Part shown: positions 21,272 to 31,815 of the stretch, one piece after another | Layout: every line of letters starts with the position of its first letter | How positions within the stretch are numbered: the stretch's first letter is position 1 | The notes under the pieces: generated by a model | Told to the model about the DNA's origin: nothing | Databases searched by the model: none | What the model saw: the letters and a program-made list of their open reading frames with translations, nothing else | Source of the DNA: Diplolepis rosae | Lineage: Eukaryota; Arthropoda; Insecta; Hymenoptera; Diplolepididae | Direction: 5' to 3' | Assembly: GCA_030998225.1 (NCBI GenBank) | Contig: JAPYXD010000391.1 | Coordinates: forward strand, 4,344,501-4,408,500 | Length of the DNA stretch: 64,000 bases | Program-made: the position numbers and the translations under genes

Positions 21272-21535
21272 CACTCGAGATTCCCTATAACGAGATTCTC
21301 TGTAACAACGCCTTCCTTTTACGAGCGCGTCACGGTTCCCCATAACGTGTTTTATACGCTTTTTTACTATGTACATACAATTATTCACATTGCATCACTG
21401 ACAGACTGACTGCACGCATCATATAATGCGCATAACAGCGCATAGCAACAAGTAGGATATGGAGGGGATACCTGTCGCGCTCGATGCAGAGAGGTCTCCG
21501 GTGCTCGAGCTTCTCGTTATAGGGAATCTCGACTA
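21272..21535. mobile_element. MITE with TA duplication, pogo/mariner-like ends
   Basis: TA flanks both sides (21270-21271, 21536-21537). The ends are inverted: TCGAGATTCCCTATAACGAG on the left and its complement on the right. The interior has GC-rich patches and no transposase. It abuts the end of the long inverted-repeat element within about 20 bp. Confidence 0.7.
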
Positions 21536-21893
21536 TATTAATATTTTCCATAAAGATCGAAATTTGAGCTTTATTGGATTATATTTTTACAAAATTGTAA
21601 TTTTTTTCAAGTTAGGTTCATAATGATGCAAAATTTTATTAACATTCCTGCTATTCTCAAAAAGAAATTTTAGCATGTTATTACAAAAATGAAGAAACTT
21701 TGACCATAACTGAAACAATAGGTGAACCTATAATTTTCGATTGCAGAGTATAAAGTATAAAGTATTTTACTATGTATTAATTGTTCTTCAAATATGATTG
21801 AAACTGAAGAACTATCAAAGTATCATTTCGTACGCAGAATTTGACAGAATTTATAATTTTTTAAAATAATTGAATCCTTTATTCACACTGTAT
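21536..21893. other. CHMP4 intron, nothing recognised
   Basis: AT-rich spacer between the MITE and the solo LTR. Confidence 0.4.
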
Positions 21894-23074
21894 TGTCACG
21901 TCCCGTGACCGTCGCTATTTATTTATTTCATAATACCAAAATATGTAAAATTAATAAAAGATTTTAACATAAAACATACATGAGCAACAGCTATTAAAAA
22001 GCATTGATTAGACGAAACTTGAATGTACGAAAGTAAAATTGTAATAGAAAGAGAGATAGTAGTGAACTTATAAATAGAAAACATCGTAAACTCTTAACTA
22101 CCTGTTAACGAGGGAACCCCATCGGAATGTCCTAAGTACACACGAATATCGACAGGTGCAGCAAAGGATAGAAATTAAAAACATTAAAACATAGTCAGTA
22201 TCGACAAAAAATATAAAACCCATTAATCACCACCTAGAAGTTCCATGTCAGTATCGACCAAAAGGTAGCTAGTATCGACCGAAAATTAGCACATAAAAGT
22301 ACCTGCGAATCTGCGAATCTTCAGTTGCCGCCGGGAAATCTTCAGAAACGGAACCCCTCTAAAAAGTACAGAGTTGCCGCTGGTCTATCATCAACGCTGG
22401 AACTCTGCTCAGAAATTCAGTATCAGAGTTCCCCTCGACCATCTAAAAATTGAGAACTCTCGAAGTTACCCCGGTCAACTCAGTCCATCTTTTGTCGGTA
22501 TCTTCCTCGTCAGTTTAACATTACATAGAAATTCAATTTAGTGGAACATTGTTCGTGAGTTAAAAGTGGAACCTGTGAACGGTTCATATATTAAGGTGTC
22601 TACGATTCGATTCCATCGAGGTCCCACATTGTATATATTGACAGGTGGATTCACAACTCACTCTTTGGGATCGTCACTAGTCCAGCCCGAAATAGATTCG
22701 TGGATTTGGTGCCTACCAGTCACAGTTTCCCTATTTGGATTTTGGTCTACCTGTCAGAATTTCAACGCATTGTTAAGTGAATTAGAAGGTGTGTACCCCT
22801 TCCGGATTATTAGTGGTTCCAGCCTGGATTCGAGTAAGTCCAATTTTAATATATGACCCCAGGAGGAAATTTTAATAACTCTCTATCTCTCTCTCAGTTT
22901 GTACCCATCAAAATAAAGGTTAATAATTGTAAATTCAGTAAGTTTCGAGTTTCATTTTAGTTAGCTACCCTCATCCCAGTTTCGGTTTAGAAATCCTCTG
23001 GATTTCTTTACCGATCTAAAACGAGGGAAAAATAAAATATATTATTAAAGGAAGGTAAGTGTCAGGACGTCACA
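21894..23074 (+). mobile_element. Solo LTR, 1,181 bp, with 4-bp target duplication GTAT
   Basis: It begins TGTCACGTCCCGTGACC and ends GTCAGGACGTCACA. TG..CA termini lie inside a longer imperfect terminal inverted repeat (TGTCACGTCC / GGACGTCACA). GTAT precedes (21890-21893) and follows (23075-23078), a 4-bp duplication as made by Ty3/gypsy-type integrases. There is no internal domain or second LTR, so the element was lost by LTR-LTR recombination. ACATAAAAGTACCTGCGAATC (about 22290) is the likely TATA/start region, matched in the LTR fragments at 1564 and 58800. The small frame at 22566-22856 is not a gene. Confidence 0.88.
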
Positions 23075-23078
23075 GTAT

Positions 23079-23956
23079 GTTGAACATTTAATATTAATAT
23101 TGAATAATAATATTAATATTTTTAAATGGGCTTTATTTATGAATTCAGTATGCATTTGAGCCTTTGGATAGTATAAGGACATATACAAATAATAAGACAA
23201 TTTTGTATAGCACTTTTATAAAAAATAACATCAGATAGCTCTTTTTCATAAGGAAAAAAAGTTGCGCTCTTGAATTTTCTATAAGAATGTATGTTTGCCA
23301 GATTAAATTCTTAAACTTTTCAAGGTTATGGGCAATTTAGAAATAATAAAATAATTCTATATCCAAAGTAATGCCCAAAAGCGAAATTTAAATTTAAATA
23401 GAGTTTTTGGGAGAGAACGATTCGTGCGTGCAAGCTGCGATCGAAAAATTCATTGCCCCGTAAGTATTCAACTCTTTGCTCTCAAATTTGACCAGTAAGA
23501 ATAACGTTTTGGCTACTTTTTTCAATAAAAAAAAAGAAAAAAATCATATCCAAGTTTTGAAAAATTCTATTTGTTCATAAATTTTTGATTTTTATTATTA
23601 AATAAATAATTAGATTGACTTTTAGTATACTTCATTCGAAAGTTGGGGAAAAGGCGCAAGTTTAATGTTTGGTATACAGTTTTATTTCTGCTAGATATTG
23701 CAGTATAAGCGATTGAAAAAAGGTACTTTTTTACGAACGTGGAATTGAAAAAAAAATTTCTCGAAAATTCCGCGTATCATATTCAAATAAAGAAATACAT
23801 ATCAAATATTTTCGATTACTCAACCGTGAAAAAAAATTTGGTGGCTAATATTATGTGATATATAAAATTCTTGAAGTTTCTTGATTCACTGAAATATTTG
23901 CACACTTTGCTGAATGACTTTGAGAGTCTATCAGTTAGTATAGAATAGTATATTAC
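23079..23956. other. CHMP4 intron, nothing recognised
   Basis: AT-rich, with several poly-A runs; no coding motif or repeat boundaries. Confidence 0.4.
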
Positions 23957-24456
23957 GTTCCTAGGCGCACAATGAGGGTTATTGCGTGACGAGTGAGAAT
24001 GCTCGCAGGAGATCGAAGCCGAGGCGCGATCAGTCCTGCGAGCATTATCGCGAGTCTCGTAATTTCCCGAATTGTGTGCATTGGCACGTATTCTATTTTA
24101 TGTGACTTCGGTGCGTAGACGAGTTTTTATGCGTACACTCGAATCTAATCTAGTATTGTAGTTGTTTGCGGCGCTAGTCATTACACTTGATATGTCACGA
24201 CTAGTCCTGGGCATTTTGATTTTATCGATCTTGTGTAGTAGTAATGGATTTTAATAGACGCATGCGCAGTTCAAATGTACAAGGCTTTGCCAGTAAGGTG
24301 CTAACGCTGTACGAAGAAGAAGAAGATTGTGCTCCGCTGCATGGCTATAGGCGCATGCGCAGTTCAATTTTAACATTTAATTCCTCTGTAGCGCAATATA
24401 CTACATTGCGCTACTGTTAACTGTAGCGAAAAAACGAGTTTGCGCGCCGATGGCAC
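23957..24456 (+). repeat. Dispersed repeat R-NRF, copy 1
   Basis: The inverted partner of 28249-28781, with a third partial copy at 55526-55640. Shared landmarks are CCTAGGCGCA near one end, ACGAGTTT..GCG near the other, TTTTATGTGACTT, TGTACAAGGCTTTG and a GAAGAAGAAGA purine run. Short imperfect inverted termini (GTGCCT / AGGCAC) are clearest in copy 2. It carries two GCATGCGCA motifs, here in the contexts GACGCATGCGCAG and GGCGCATGCGCAG. No coding capacity. Confidence 0.75.
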
Positions 24457-24569
24457 ATAAAGAGAACATATTTTCAGTTTCCTGCTGGCGCTCATGGTGG
24501 AAGAATCGTGCATCCCCATGAAAGGTGACAGGTCAAGAACATTAATATTTTTATTTAAATCTTTTTCAG

Positions 24570-24606
24570 CCTAGAAGAGGGTGCTGGAAGAGCACTGAAA
24601 CGTTGA
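24570..24606 (+). ncRNA. Degenerate hammerhead-like core
   Basis: CCTAGAAGAGG, a 5-bp stem GTGCT/AGCAC closing GGAAG, then TGAAACGTTGAC. Spacing matches the Penelope-associated cores (CCTGATGAGG, stem II, GAAACGT), but the CUGAUGA box has at least two changes, so cleavage is unlikely. It probably marks a decayed Penelope terminus. Confidence 0.35.
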
Positions 24607-24948
24607 CGTATTATTTTAACGTAGATGGTTGTGGGTACTAATGAAAAAAAAGGACGAAAGAAATAAAACGAAGGAAGGGGTTTTGTCGCTTCCTTTTTTC
24701 ATTCCTTTTTTTTGTTGGGTTCTCATAATTTTTTATTTTTAAAAACTTGGTATGGTACAAATTTGATCGTTTTGATATTTTAACCGTTCGAGTGATTTCG
24801 AATTCTTAAAATTTTGGGCTATCCAAAGGGTCAATATTAGATATGATTTTTTTTTTATAACAAAATAATCAAACCTTTTATTTACGCTTAAATATAACAA
24901 TTGTCACGTAAAAGGTGTTAAGTATTTCAAAAGTTTTTTGGAAGTAAT

Positions 24949-25476
24949 TGTCACGTCCCGTGACTCTATCGACTCAAGATATCGCAAGACCTATAAAGAA
25001 ATAGGAAGATCATTAAAATCGAAAGGCAGATTTAAATACAATTGATATATTTGGCTGTGACATTAATGCCAGGTGGTCAATTTCACCAGAGAATGACTCA
25101 TCAGAGAAGACAAATCATCCGATCTTGAGCTTCAATATTAAATATGGAAAAGGCGGCTCAGCTTGCCTTTAACCCCACCATAATTGTCATGCCTTGGATC
25201 TATAAGAAGGGAAGGACCAATGCTACAGCGCAATCAACGTCCGAGTTGTACAATGTAACCAACTACCATCAGTCCAGTCTCATCATCTTTACACCGCGAG
25301 TTTAGTCCAATTTTACCAGATTTTTACCTACGAGTTCAGCGACAGTTGAAAGTGAAATACAAGTCTAGCCGAATTAAATTCAAGTGTTGCAACAAAGTCG
25401 TAATCTACTTTCAACCTCAAAAAGGGAGTGACTTGAAACATCCATTAAAATTAACTTGAATTAGTAACTAAAGGGC
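24949..25476 (+). mobile_element. LTR fragment, TGTCACGTCCCGTGAC start
   Basis: The first 16 bases equal those of the 21894 solo LTR, then the sequence diverges. No matching GGACGTCACA end is found. The DDE/SWIM transposon sequence begins at about 25477, so either the LTR was cut there or the transposon inserted into it. Confidence 0.55.
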
Positions 25477-25608
25477 GTAGCCGGATAAGAATGTTCGAGC
25501 TGCCCTTGCTTGGATTTGATTCATATATGGTGGATAGGTTTATACCATTATAAAACTAATTCACCCCAAATAATAACTTCAACAATTTTTTTTTACAAAA
25601 GTTATAAA

Positions 25609-25691
25609 AAAATTAATTAGGTGAGTTTGAATCCCAGCGCAATCGAAAGCGTCTTTTTTACCACGGAAAGATTTCAAATTCTATAAATTTG
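25609..25691 (+). mobile_element. SINE tail insertion, 83 bp, 10-bp TSD
   Basis: AAGTTATAAA occurs at 25599-25608 and 25692-25701, and copy B of the transposon is continuous here. The insert carries GTTTGAATCCCAGCGCA, CGAAAGCGTCTTTTTT and CCACGGAAAGATTTC, the B-box and tail of the tRNA-headed SINE. It is a 5'-truncated SINE. Confidence 0.8.
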
Positions 25692-26128
25692 AAGTTATAA
25701 ACAAATTTTGAAAAATAAAGAAATTTGATTTTCTCAAAATTGACTGAATTGATTTTCATGCCTCAAATATATATTGTAGAGGGTATACAGACAAACAAAA
25801 AGAAAAATTGACAATTAATTCCTTCAACAGGAAGGGGGTGAACAAAATTATTGTAGTTTTGTTTCAACACCGCTATTTTTTTGCTATAATATACTCATAT
25901 CCCAAGTAACAACATATATTTTTTGGGACACGATTAGAACATTATTTCATAGATTAAAGAAAGAAAATATCCATGTTGGCCCCATATATGTATGTAATTC
26001 CATTAGAAAGTGGGGCCAACTTTATTTTTAGCTTATAACTCTATAAAATAAACATAATTTGAACAATGCACCTCACTCTAATACGATATAAACCTAACCT
26101 TCGTCACTATCTTCCTCTATCACGTGAT

Positions 26129-26851
26129 TCATATTGTTTTATGTAAACACTTTACTGAGAATTTCAGCAGGTCATACAATTTTCGACAAATATCTCGCGT
26201 GTGATAAATAATGACTGCTATATGAGAGCAGCAGCCAACTGTTCTTCGGCCATTGGCACATTCACAAGCATATCTTTCAATTCCTGCAACACCTATACTG
26301 TTTGTTCTGTAATCAATAAAACATCTATATAATTTCCGACTAATGTGTCTTGACTGTACCTGGATCTTTAAAATATTTGACTGCTCTTTCACAAATTGCA
26401 AATTAATGGACCCATTAGCGTTCATCATTTCCGCCAGGTACGAAACTGCTTGTGAGAGTTAATATGAACCCGTGAATAAGATTCTTAGGTCCTTCTCTGT
26501 CAACTCTGGAAAATCTAAAAGGTTGTTAGAAGAGAAACTTTGAAACATAAGCTTCTTACGAAACCAGCCTTTCTCCTCAGCTTCATTAGCCAAAGTGTTT
26601 TCTACATGTAACTTATGTTTCATTCTCTTTACAATTTCTTCTGAAAGATGAGCATCTGATTTTAATGCCTTTCTAAATTGATTGTGCAGAAATGCTGCAA
26701 GTTTAAAATACAACCAAAAATTTGGAAACCGTTTGTTATCAACTATGATCCACCAATCGATATTTTTGTTTAATTATTCCATGGACAGATTCAACTGACC
26801 TGCGAATTTTTTATAATTTCCGTGTCATTCTGATTCGCATGAAATGGTCCA
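26129..26851 (-). pseudogene. Transposase C-terminal half with SWIM zinc motif (copy A)
   Basis: From the 5' side: GPFHANQND (second catalytic Asp region), ESVHGIIKQ (third acidic residue region), FKLAAFLHNQFRKALKSDAH, then FSSNNLLDFPELTEKDLRIL. After one frame break at 26459 come VQSRHISRKLYR and ACECANGRRTVGCCSHIAV, a CxC..CxH SWIM-type finger. The order of a DDE core of the Tnp_4 kind and a SWIM tail matches copy B. Frames are broken before and after, so it is inactive. Confidence 0.75.
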
Positions 26852-26907
26852 TTTCCCAGAGTCTATGTGAAGAAGTGAATTGGGGCATTTTCCACACTTT
26901 CGACAAG

Positions 26908-26926
26908 CCCCCCCCCCCCCCCCCCC
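26908..26926. repeat. Homopolymer C run, 19 bp
   Basis: An uninterrupted run of C on the plus strand in AT-rich surroundings; length is prone to sequencing error. Confidence 0.9.
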
Positions 26927-27341
26927 AAATCGCTGAGTTGATGATTGGTGTGAAGACAATTAAAACAGAACGACGAGCTTTCATCAAATTCTAAGCGCTC
27001 CTGAACCTAAATATAGCAACAACAAAAAATTCGAAATTTGGCGAGATTTGAAAAAAATGATCTTTTTTACTTTAAATTAATCGACAAAAACAATATTTAT
27101 TATAACAATTTTAATATATTTTTTTTCGATGACATTATTACCGATTTTAAGATGAATTCAGCGACCTACAACACAAGGTCATTCTAGTCACGCAAAGTAT
27201 GAAAATAGTCGACAACTCATTTTTATTTCTTTTCATTTCTTACGATACCTATGATAATACACATCGATAGGGTATTGTTGACATCGGCAGAAAGTAATCA
27301 TTTTCTGTTGACATATCAGTTAGTCACGCATTACCTTCTAA

Positions 27342-27596
27342 TGTGGACGAGGCGACCCTGTAGCTTGGCCACCTCGTTCGCCAGATTTAAGATCACCAGA
27401 TTACTTTTTATGGGGGTTTGTCAAAGAACGCGTAATGGCGGTAGCACCTACCACGCCTGACGACATAAAAGAAAGAATACGCCGAGCATGTACCGAAATT
27501 ACACCACAAATGTTGGCTTAAGTTAGACGGCCTTTTCATCAGCGAATCAACAAGTGCTTACAATTCGAGGGTCATCACTTCGAGCATCTTCTGTAA
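27342..27596 (+). pseudogene. Tc1/mariner-related transposase C-terminal fragment
   Basis: The frame from 27342 reads AWPPRSPDLRSPDYFLWGFV (catalytic Asp in the SPDYFLW block), then PTTPDDIKERIRRACTEITP. A stop occurs at 27519, and the frame then continues FHQRINKCLQFEGHHFEHLL and stops at 27594. This is the C-terminal end of DDE_3-type transposases common in insects. Flanking sequence is folded: ATTTTTTTTCGATGACATTATTACCGAT (27117-27144) is the near-complement of 27597-27625, so a piece downstream of the ORF is also present inverted upstream. Confidence 0.8.
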
Positions 27597-27632
27597 TCGG
27601 TAATAATGTTATCGAAAAAAAAATACATAGTT

Positions 27633-28248
27633 CCATTTAAAAAAGTGGAGTTGACCTTGATGTAGCTTCAGCGCCTCCATCGATAAAAAAAATAGGGTGT
27701 TCGAGTATGACGGCCAGTATGCCACTGAAACTTTTGTCTGAAACATTTTTGGATATGATCAATAGTTTGAGTGCTATCGCTCTGTAACACTTTATGTGCC
27801 TCACCCTGTATATGAAGTAAAATCAAGAATAAAGAAAAAAGAGCAACGTAGTAGTAAATATTTTTAGAAGAGCAAATAAACTGGCAGAACGTCGCTCAAA
27901 TCCAAACGATATTCTATATCTGAATGCTCAAATGAATACAGGGGCCTCTGATTCGCAAATTTTTTCAATATATTGAAATAAAACACAATTCTAGAAATTA
28001 CCGATTTCTTATTTTGCACGGCAGTTATGCAGTACTCGGCAAGTCATAAGTGGTACACTGAACAATTTTAGTTTAGTTAACTATGTTTTAACATTCCAAT
28101 AAAATAAACAGAGAAGTGAATATGTTCTATCTCAAGCCGAGAGATACATCTAATAATTTTCAATTTTACAATATTATTAGTTATGAGCTTAAATGAAATT
28201 TATTTGAGAATAGAAATTAATGAATTAGCAAGATGAAAATATTTTTAT
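27633..28248. other. CHMP4 intron, nothing recognised
   Basis: No motif-bearing frames; AT-rich. Confidence 0.4.
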
Positions 28249-28781
28249 GTGCCTCCGATGCGTAAACTCGCTTTTACGCTACAGTTGAGAGTGGCGTAAT
28301 GTTGTGTATTACGATACAGAGGAATGTAATGTAAAAATTGAACTGCGCATGTGCCTATAACCATACAGCGGAGCGTAATCTTCTTCTTATTCTTCTTCGT
28401 ACAGCGTTGGCACCGTACTGACAAAGCCTTGTACATTTGAACTGCGCATGCTCTATTACAATACGCTACTACTACACAGGATCGAGAAAATCAAAATGGC
28501 CGGAACTAGTCGCGAAATATCAAGTGCAATGGACAAGAATCATGATGTGTGCATAAAAACTCGTATACGCACGAAAGTCACATAAAATAAAATAGGTGCC
28601 AATGCAAACAATTCGGGTAATTACGAGACTCGCTTAAAATGCTCGCAGGGCTGATCACGCCTCGGCTTCGTCTCGGCTTTGCCTCAGCTACTCATCGGCT
28701 ACGCCTCGACTACGCCTTGGCTTCGATCTCCTACGAGCATTGTCGCTCGTCGCGTATAACCCTCATTATGCGCCTAGGCAC
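28249..28781 (-). repeat. Dispersed repeat R-NRF, copy 2 (inverted to copy 1)
   Basis: It begins GTGCCTCCGATGCG and ends CGCCTAGGCAC, an imperfect short TIR. It contains two GAACTGCGCATG motifs and a local expansion of CTACGCCTCGGCTT-like 11-12-bp units (about 28645-28725) that copy 1 lacks. Confidence 0.75.
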
Positions 28782-28972
28782 CTAATATACTATTAAATTG
28801 AGTATGCTTAATCAATTTAATTCGAATTAATTTTTAAAAATACAATATTTGAAAATTTTTTATTAAAATATAGCTATGAAAAGAATAAAATGTTTTCATA
28901 TTTGTTTAGTGAATTTTTCCAAACGAGGACAACTTATGAACTCAAAATAAAGTTTTATTTTTACTATCTGAT

Positions 28973-29331
28973 TCAAATTCTAGTATCAATTTTTCTTTTT
29001 CGAATGGAAATAATTTTAGAGGACGTAATCCTGTCACAAATACGAATCCAAACAATTTTCATGGAACATCAAATCGAGCTCAAAAAAATGTAAATTATAA
29101 TTATAATCGTGGGGCTGGTTTTAACAGCTAAGATTATAGAAATAATCCTAATTCTTTTTCAAATAATACGCCTCGGTATAAAGAACGTAACTGTGCTCCT
29201 ATCGGTCATCTTGGCGCAAACCAGATGCGCGAATATAATCGGCCCGAAGTAGGACTTAGTAACTATGATCAAAGACCGAACGATATAGGCGCCATACAGT
29301 CCAGGCATCAAGAGATTTTTAAGAGATACAT
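28973..29331 (+). pseudogene. Possible gypsy Gag tail fragment
   Basis: One frame with a single stop reads an Asn-rich, Arg/Gly-containing stretch (NGNNFRGRNPVTNTNPNNFH, then NNPNSFSNNTPRYKERNCAP), as found before the zinc knuckle of some Ty3/gypsy Gag proteins. No complete CCHC is present. The call rests on composition and is weak. Confidence 0.3.
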
Positions 29332-29539
29332 GTTTTTTTATTTATTTGTGTCAATTTCTATTAAATTATTACTAAAATAAAAATAATAATTACAAATGTT
29401 ACATGAAGTAAAAATTAATATAAATACGAACGTAATGTTGATGAGTGAATATGAATAATTTGTATATAATACCGACTTCATTCTTTTCTATTGTTCATTT
29501 AATAAATCAGATTATGAATAATTATCTCTTAATTATTTT

Positions 29540-29890
29540 GAAAAATTTTTCTGTGGAAAAATGAACACTTCCACTCCGCTGGGTATCGACCCAGGACTTT
29601 TCGATTGCCGATCGAATGCTCTATCATCTGAGCTACGGAGGTTCCACAAAAATTTTCTCACAGAATCTATTTACGCCTATTTGGCTACGGATATATCATG
29701 AACTATTTACTAATTTTTCCAAATAATTTCTCTTGATCATGTCCATAATTAGAAGAGTGTATCACTCACCATGATAACGGAACTCTACCATATCGACCTT
29801 ATCAACATGTGATTTAGAATTAACGTCATTTAAGACAAGATGGAATTTTCAATATATATTTTTGAAAAATTTGTCTGTGAGAAAAGGAGC
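29540..29890 (-). mobile_element. tRNA-headed SINE copy with long body
   Basis: Minus-strand head at 29572-29642, then TTTCTCACAGAATCTATTTACG and a body (AATTAGAAGAGTGTATCACT, ACTCTACCATATCGAC, ATTAACGTCATTTAAGAC) that also occurs in the composite at 20395-20781. Here the body is joined to the head without the second inverted head. Confidence 0.7.
29572..29642 (-). tRNA. tRNA-like SINE head (minus strand)
   Basis: 71 nt; same cloverleaf as 20674-20745 with loop TCGGCAA and one base missing in the T-loop. It lies within a dispersed repeat and is not expected to be a functional tRNA. Confidence 0.55.
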
Positions 29891-29929
29891 TCTTGAGTTA
29901 ACAGAGTTAACATAAAACGTTTAGTAAAA

Positions 29930-30058
29930 ACAAACGGTGGCCCGGGGAAGCACCCGTTAGTCAGTAGCCACTACGATCCTCGTTCACTAGACGAAGGATC
30001 GTTCGAGATCGTCAAACCAAGCAATCGCGGGACGTCGCTTGAACTCTGTATGCTCTCT
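29930..30058. other. GC-rich island with hairpin
   Basis: A 130-bp GC-rich patch in AT-rich intron. CGATCCT..CGT at 29971 pairs with ACG..AGGATCG ending at 29998-30004. No protein or known RNA recognised. Confidence 0.4.
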
Positions 30059-30494
30059 CAAAAAAATTAATATTTCACGAATCTGTTAAGATTTTTCAAT
30101 ATTTGATGGCTTAAATTAAAGCCATTATTTTAGAAAATATTTTTGTATACATGAAAATATTTTTAGACAATTTCCCTAGCTCTAGCGAAAAGCTGAAGTT
30201 GAGGTGCAAAATTCTGTAAAAATCAAAATTTAATTTTTGTCTTTCTCACATCATGAGCTAACAAACATATGTGCAAATCAATTCAAATATGGATCATTTT
30301 ACGCAGAATTTAATAAAGCTTTCTAATGGTTTTTTCAATTCTATTACATCTTCATTCTAGAAGGTACCATCACTTTTCAAAGTTAAGCTTAATTTTTGAT
30401 AGCTCACGCGGATAGTGGTCTGATACTATCCGACGATAGTGTATATGCGGATTTAAATGTAAATGAGGAAACATGTTCTTGTGTATTCATAATA

Positions 30495-30787
30495 ATTTCA
30501 AATTATTTAGTTGAGTTCGAAAATTTTGCCACTGCCTGCATTATCAGAGGATCATTAGTCGCATATCAGATAGGATATTTCGAACTCAACTAAATAATTT
30601 GAAATCATTTCAGCTGTAAGGCAGTCCCACTGAGTGACATAAGAAGGTCTTCCTGTGGAGAAGGAGATGTCGAACGCCTATGTAGCTCAGTTGGTTAGAG
30701 CAGTCCACCGGCAATCGAAAGACCTAGGCTCGAATCCCAGTGCAGTCGAAAGCGTCTTTATCCACAGAAAGATTTCAAATTATTTAG
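30495..30787 (+). mobile_element. tRNA-headed SINE with palindromic 5' part
   Basis: A perfect 28-bp inverted pair, 30495-30522 and 30578-30605, encloses CTGCATTATCAGAGGATC. Next come AGAAGGTCTTCCTGTGGAGA, the tRNA-like head (30674-30746) and the tail AGCGTCTTTATCCACAGAAA. ATTTCAAATTATTTAG occurs directly at 30495-30510 and 30772-30787, which may be a 16-bp target duplication. GATTTCAAATT also ends other copies, so part of it may belong to the element. Confidence 0.75.
30674..30746 (+). tRNA. tRNA-like SINE head
   Basis: It has TAGCTCAGTTGGTTAGAGCA (A box) and GGCTCGAATCCC (B box) at tRNA spacing. The anticodon stem pairs poorly, so it is a SINE head with an internal Pol III promoter and not a tRNA gene. 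Confidence 0.55.
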
Positions 30788-30874
30788 AATTCTATTTTGG
30801 ACATTGATTTGTTTAAAAAGCTCAAAGGAGGTATTAATGTGGAAAAAAATATATTATACTCCGAAATAAAGATA

Positions 30875-31475
30875 AACGTCAGAATATGTCTAGATGCTCG
30901 CAAATTGGATAAAATTATGTATAACGATTAAGAATGTGCAGTACCGACGGAGGTGCTATTTCAGGGGTGTGCTGCCAGCAAGGTAATGTCCACAATAGAC
31001 CTGACTAGTAGCTTCTGGCATATTCAGAACGAGCTTTTAAGGAAATAAAAGCTCTGTTCTGTGGTTTGGTTTTGCTTAGTTATCCACAAGTTGAAAAAAC
31101 CCTTTTATGCTAAACGGATGCTAGCGACGTAGCACTGGGTGCCATTCTTTTCCATCTTGACGAAAATGGAAATCCGTGTCCTATTATTTACGCTAACCGC
31201 ACCACTCAGGAGCACTGGGCTGGCATACTATACGACTGAGGAGGAGCTGTTGGCGGTAGTATGAGCCCTGCGGAGGTTTCGTTCATGCATCATGGGTGGA
31301 AAAATCATAATTAGGTGCGACCATAGGGCTTTAACATATTCGAAAACATGCAGGCTTTTGAGTGAAGGGTTAACCAGGTGCACTGCGGCCGTCCATGATT
31401 GCGACATCCAAATAGAATACTGTTCTGATAAAAAAACATAGTTCCAGACACTTTGAGTCGGTTGCCAGAACAAGA
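30875..31475 (+). pseudogene. Ty3/gypsy RT-RNase H fragment
   Basis: NVRICLDARKLD, a stop, then VPTEVLFQGCAASKVMSTID and LTSSFWHIQ (RT palm start). After a deletion of the RT centre come TDAS.VALGAILFHLDENGN-like RNase H and EEELLAVV, ALRRFRSCIMGGKIIIRCDH and RALTYSK. At least four stops or frame changes. The minus-strand frame at 31228-31485 is antisense to this and is not a gene. Confidence 0.8.
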
Positions 31476-31499
31476 AAATGGTCAAAAAATGAGCTGCAA

Positions 31500-31815
31500 G
31501 GAAAAAAAATCCACGGCGAGTATTACACGAACTTATTACAACGTTTGAGAAATGAAATTAAGAGAAAACAGCCGCATCTAGCGAAAAGGAAAGCGTTGTT
31601 TCATGAAGACAATGCACCAGTTCTCACATCGATTATCGCGAACGCTAAAATCAATGAGTTTAAGTTGAAATTTCTTCCTCATGCACACTATTTAACAGAT
31701 TTAGCCCTCTCGAATTATTTTCTCTTATTTGCGCATTCACACTTTTGATTGAGACGATGAAAGCTACAATTTTACAAAGTTTGATCAAAATCGACTAAGA
31801 GAGACATTTTATGTA
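31500..31815 (+). pseudogene. Mariner transposase fragment
   Basis: GEYYTNLLQRLRNEIKRKQP, FHEDNAPVLTS (second catalytic Asp retained) and LKFLPHAHYLTDLALSNYFL, where the third catalytic Asp is replaced by Asn. The stop is at 31746-31748. N-terminal half absent. It is not the M1 family of the neighbouring copy. Confidence 0.75.

Larger units (their letters stand above)
25477..26855 (-). mobile_element. DDE/SWIM transposon, truncated copy A
   Basis: In inverted orientation it contains the 3' end and C-terminal coding part of the element that is fuller at 59259-62066. The sequence from 26851 down to the terminus matches that copy closely, including the GGGGCCAAC(T/A)..ATATATG inverted motif near 25985-26025. 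The 5' part is gone beyond 26855. An 83-bp SINE tail sits inside it at 25609-25691. Confidence 0.8.

Noticed and set aside
22566..22856. 96-codon open frame
   Set aside because: Lies in the solo LTR, has no motif, and no counterpart frame is kept in the related LTR fragments.
31228..31485. Minus-strand frame over the gypsy fragment
   Set aside because: Antisense to RNase H motifs read on the plus strand.
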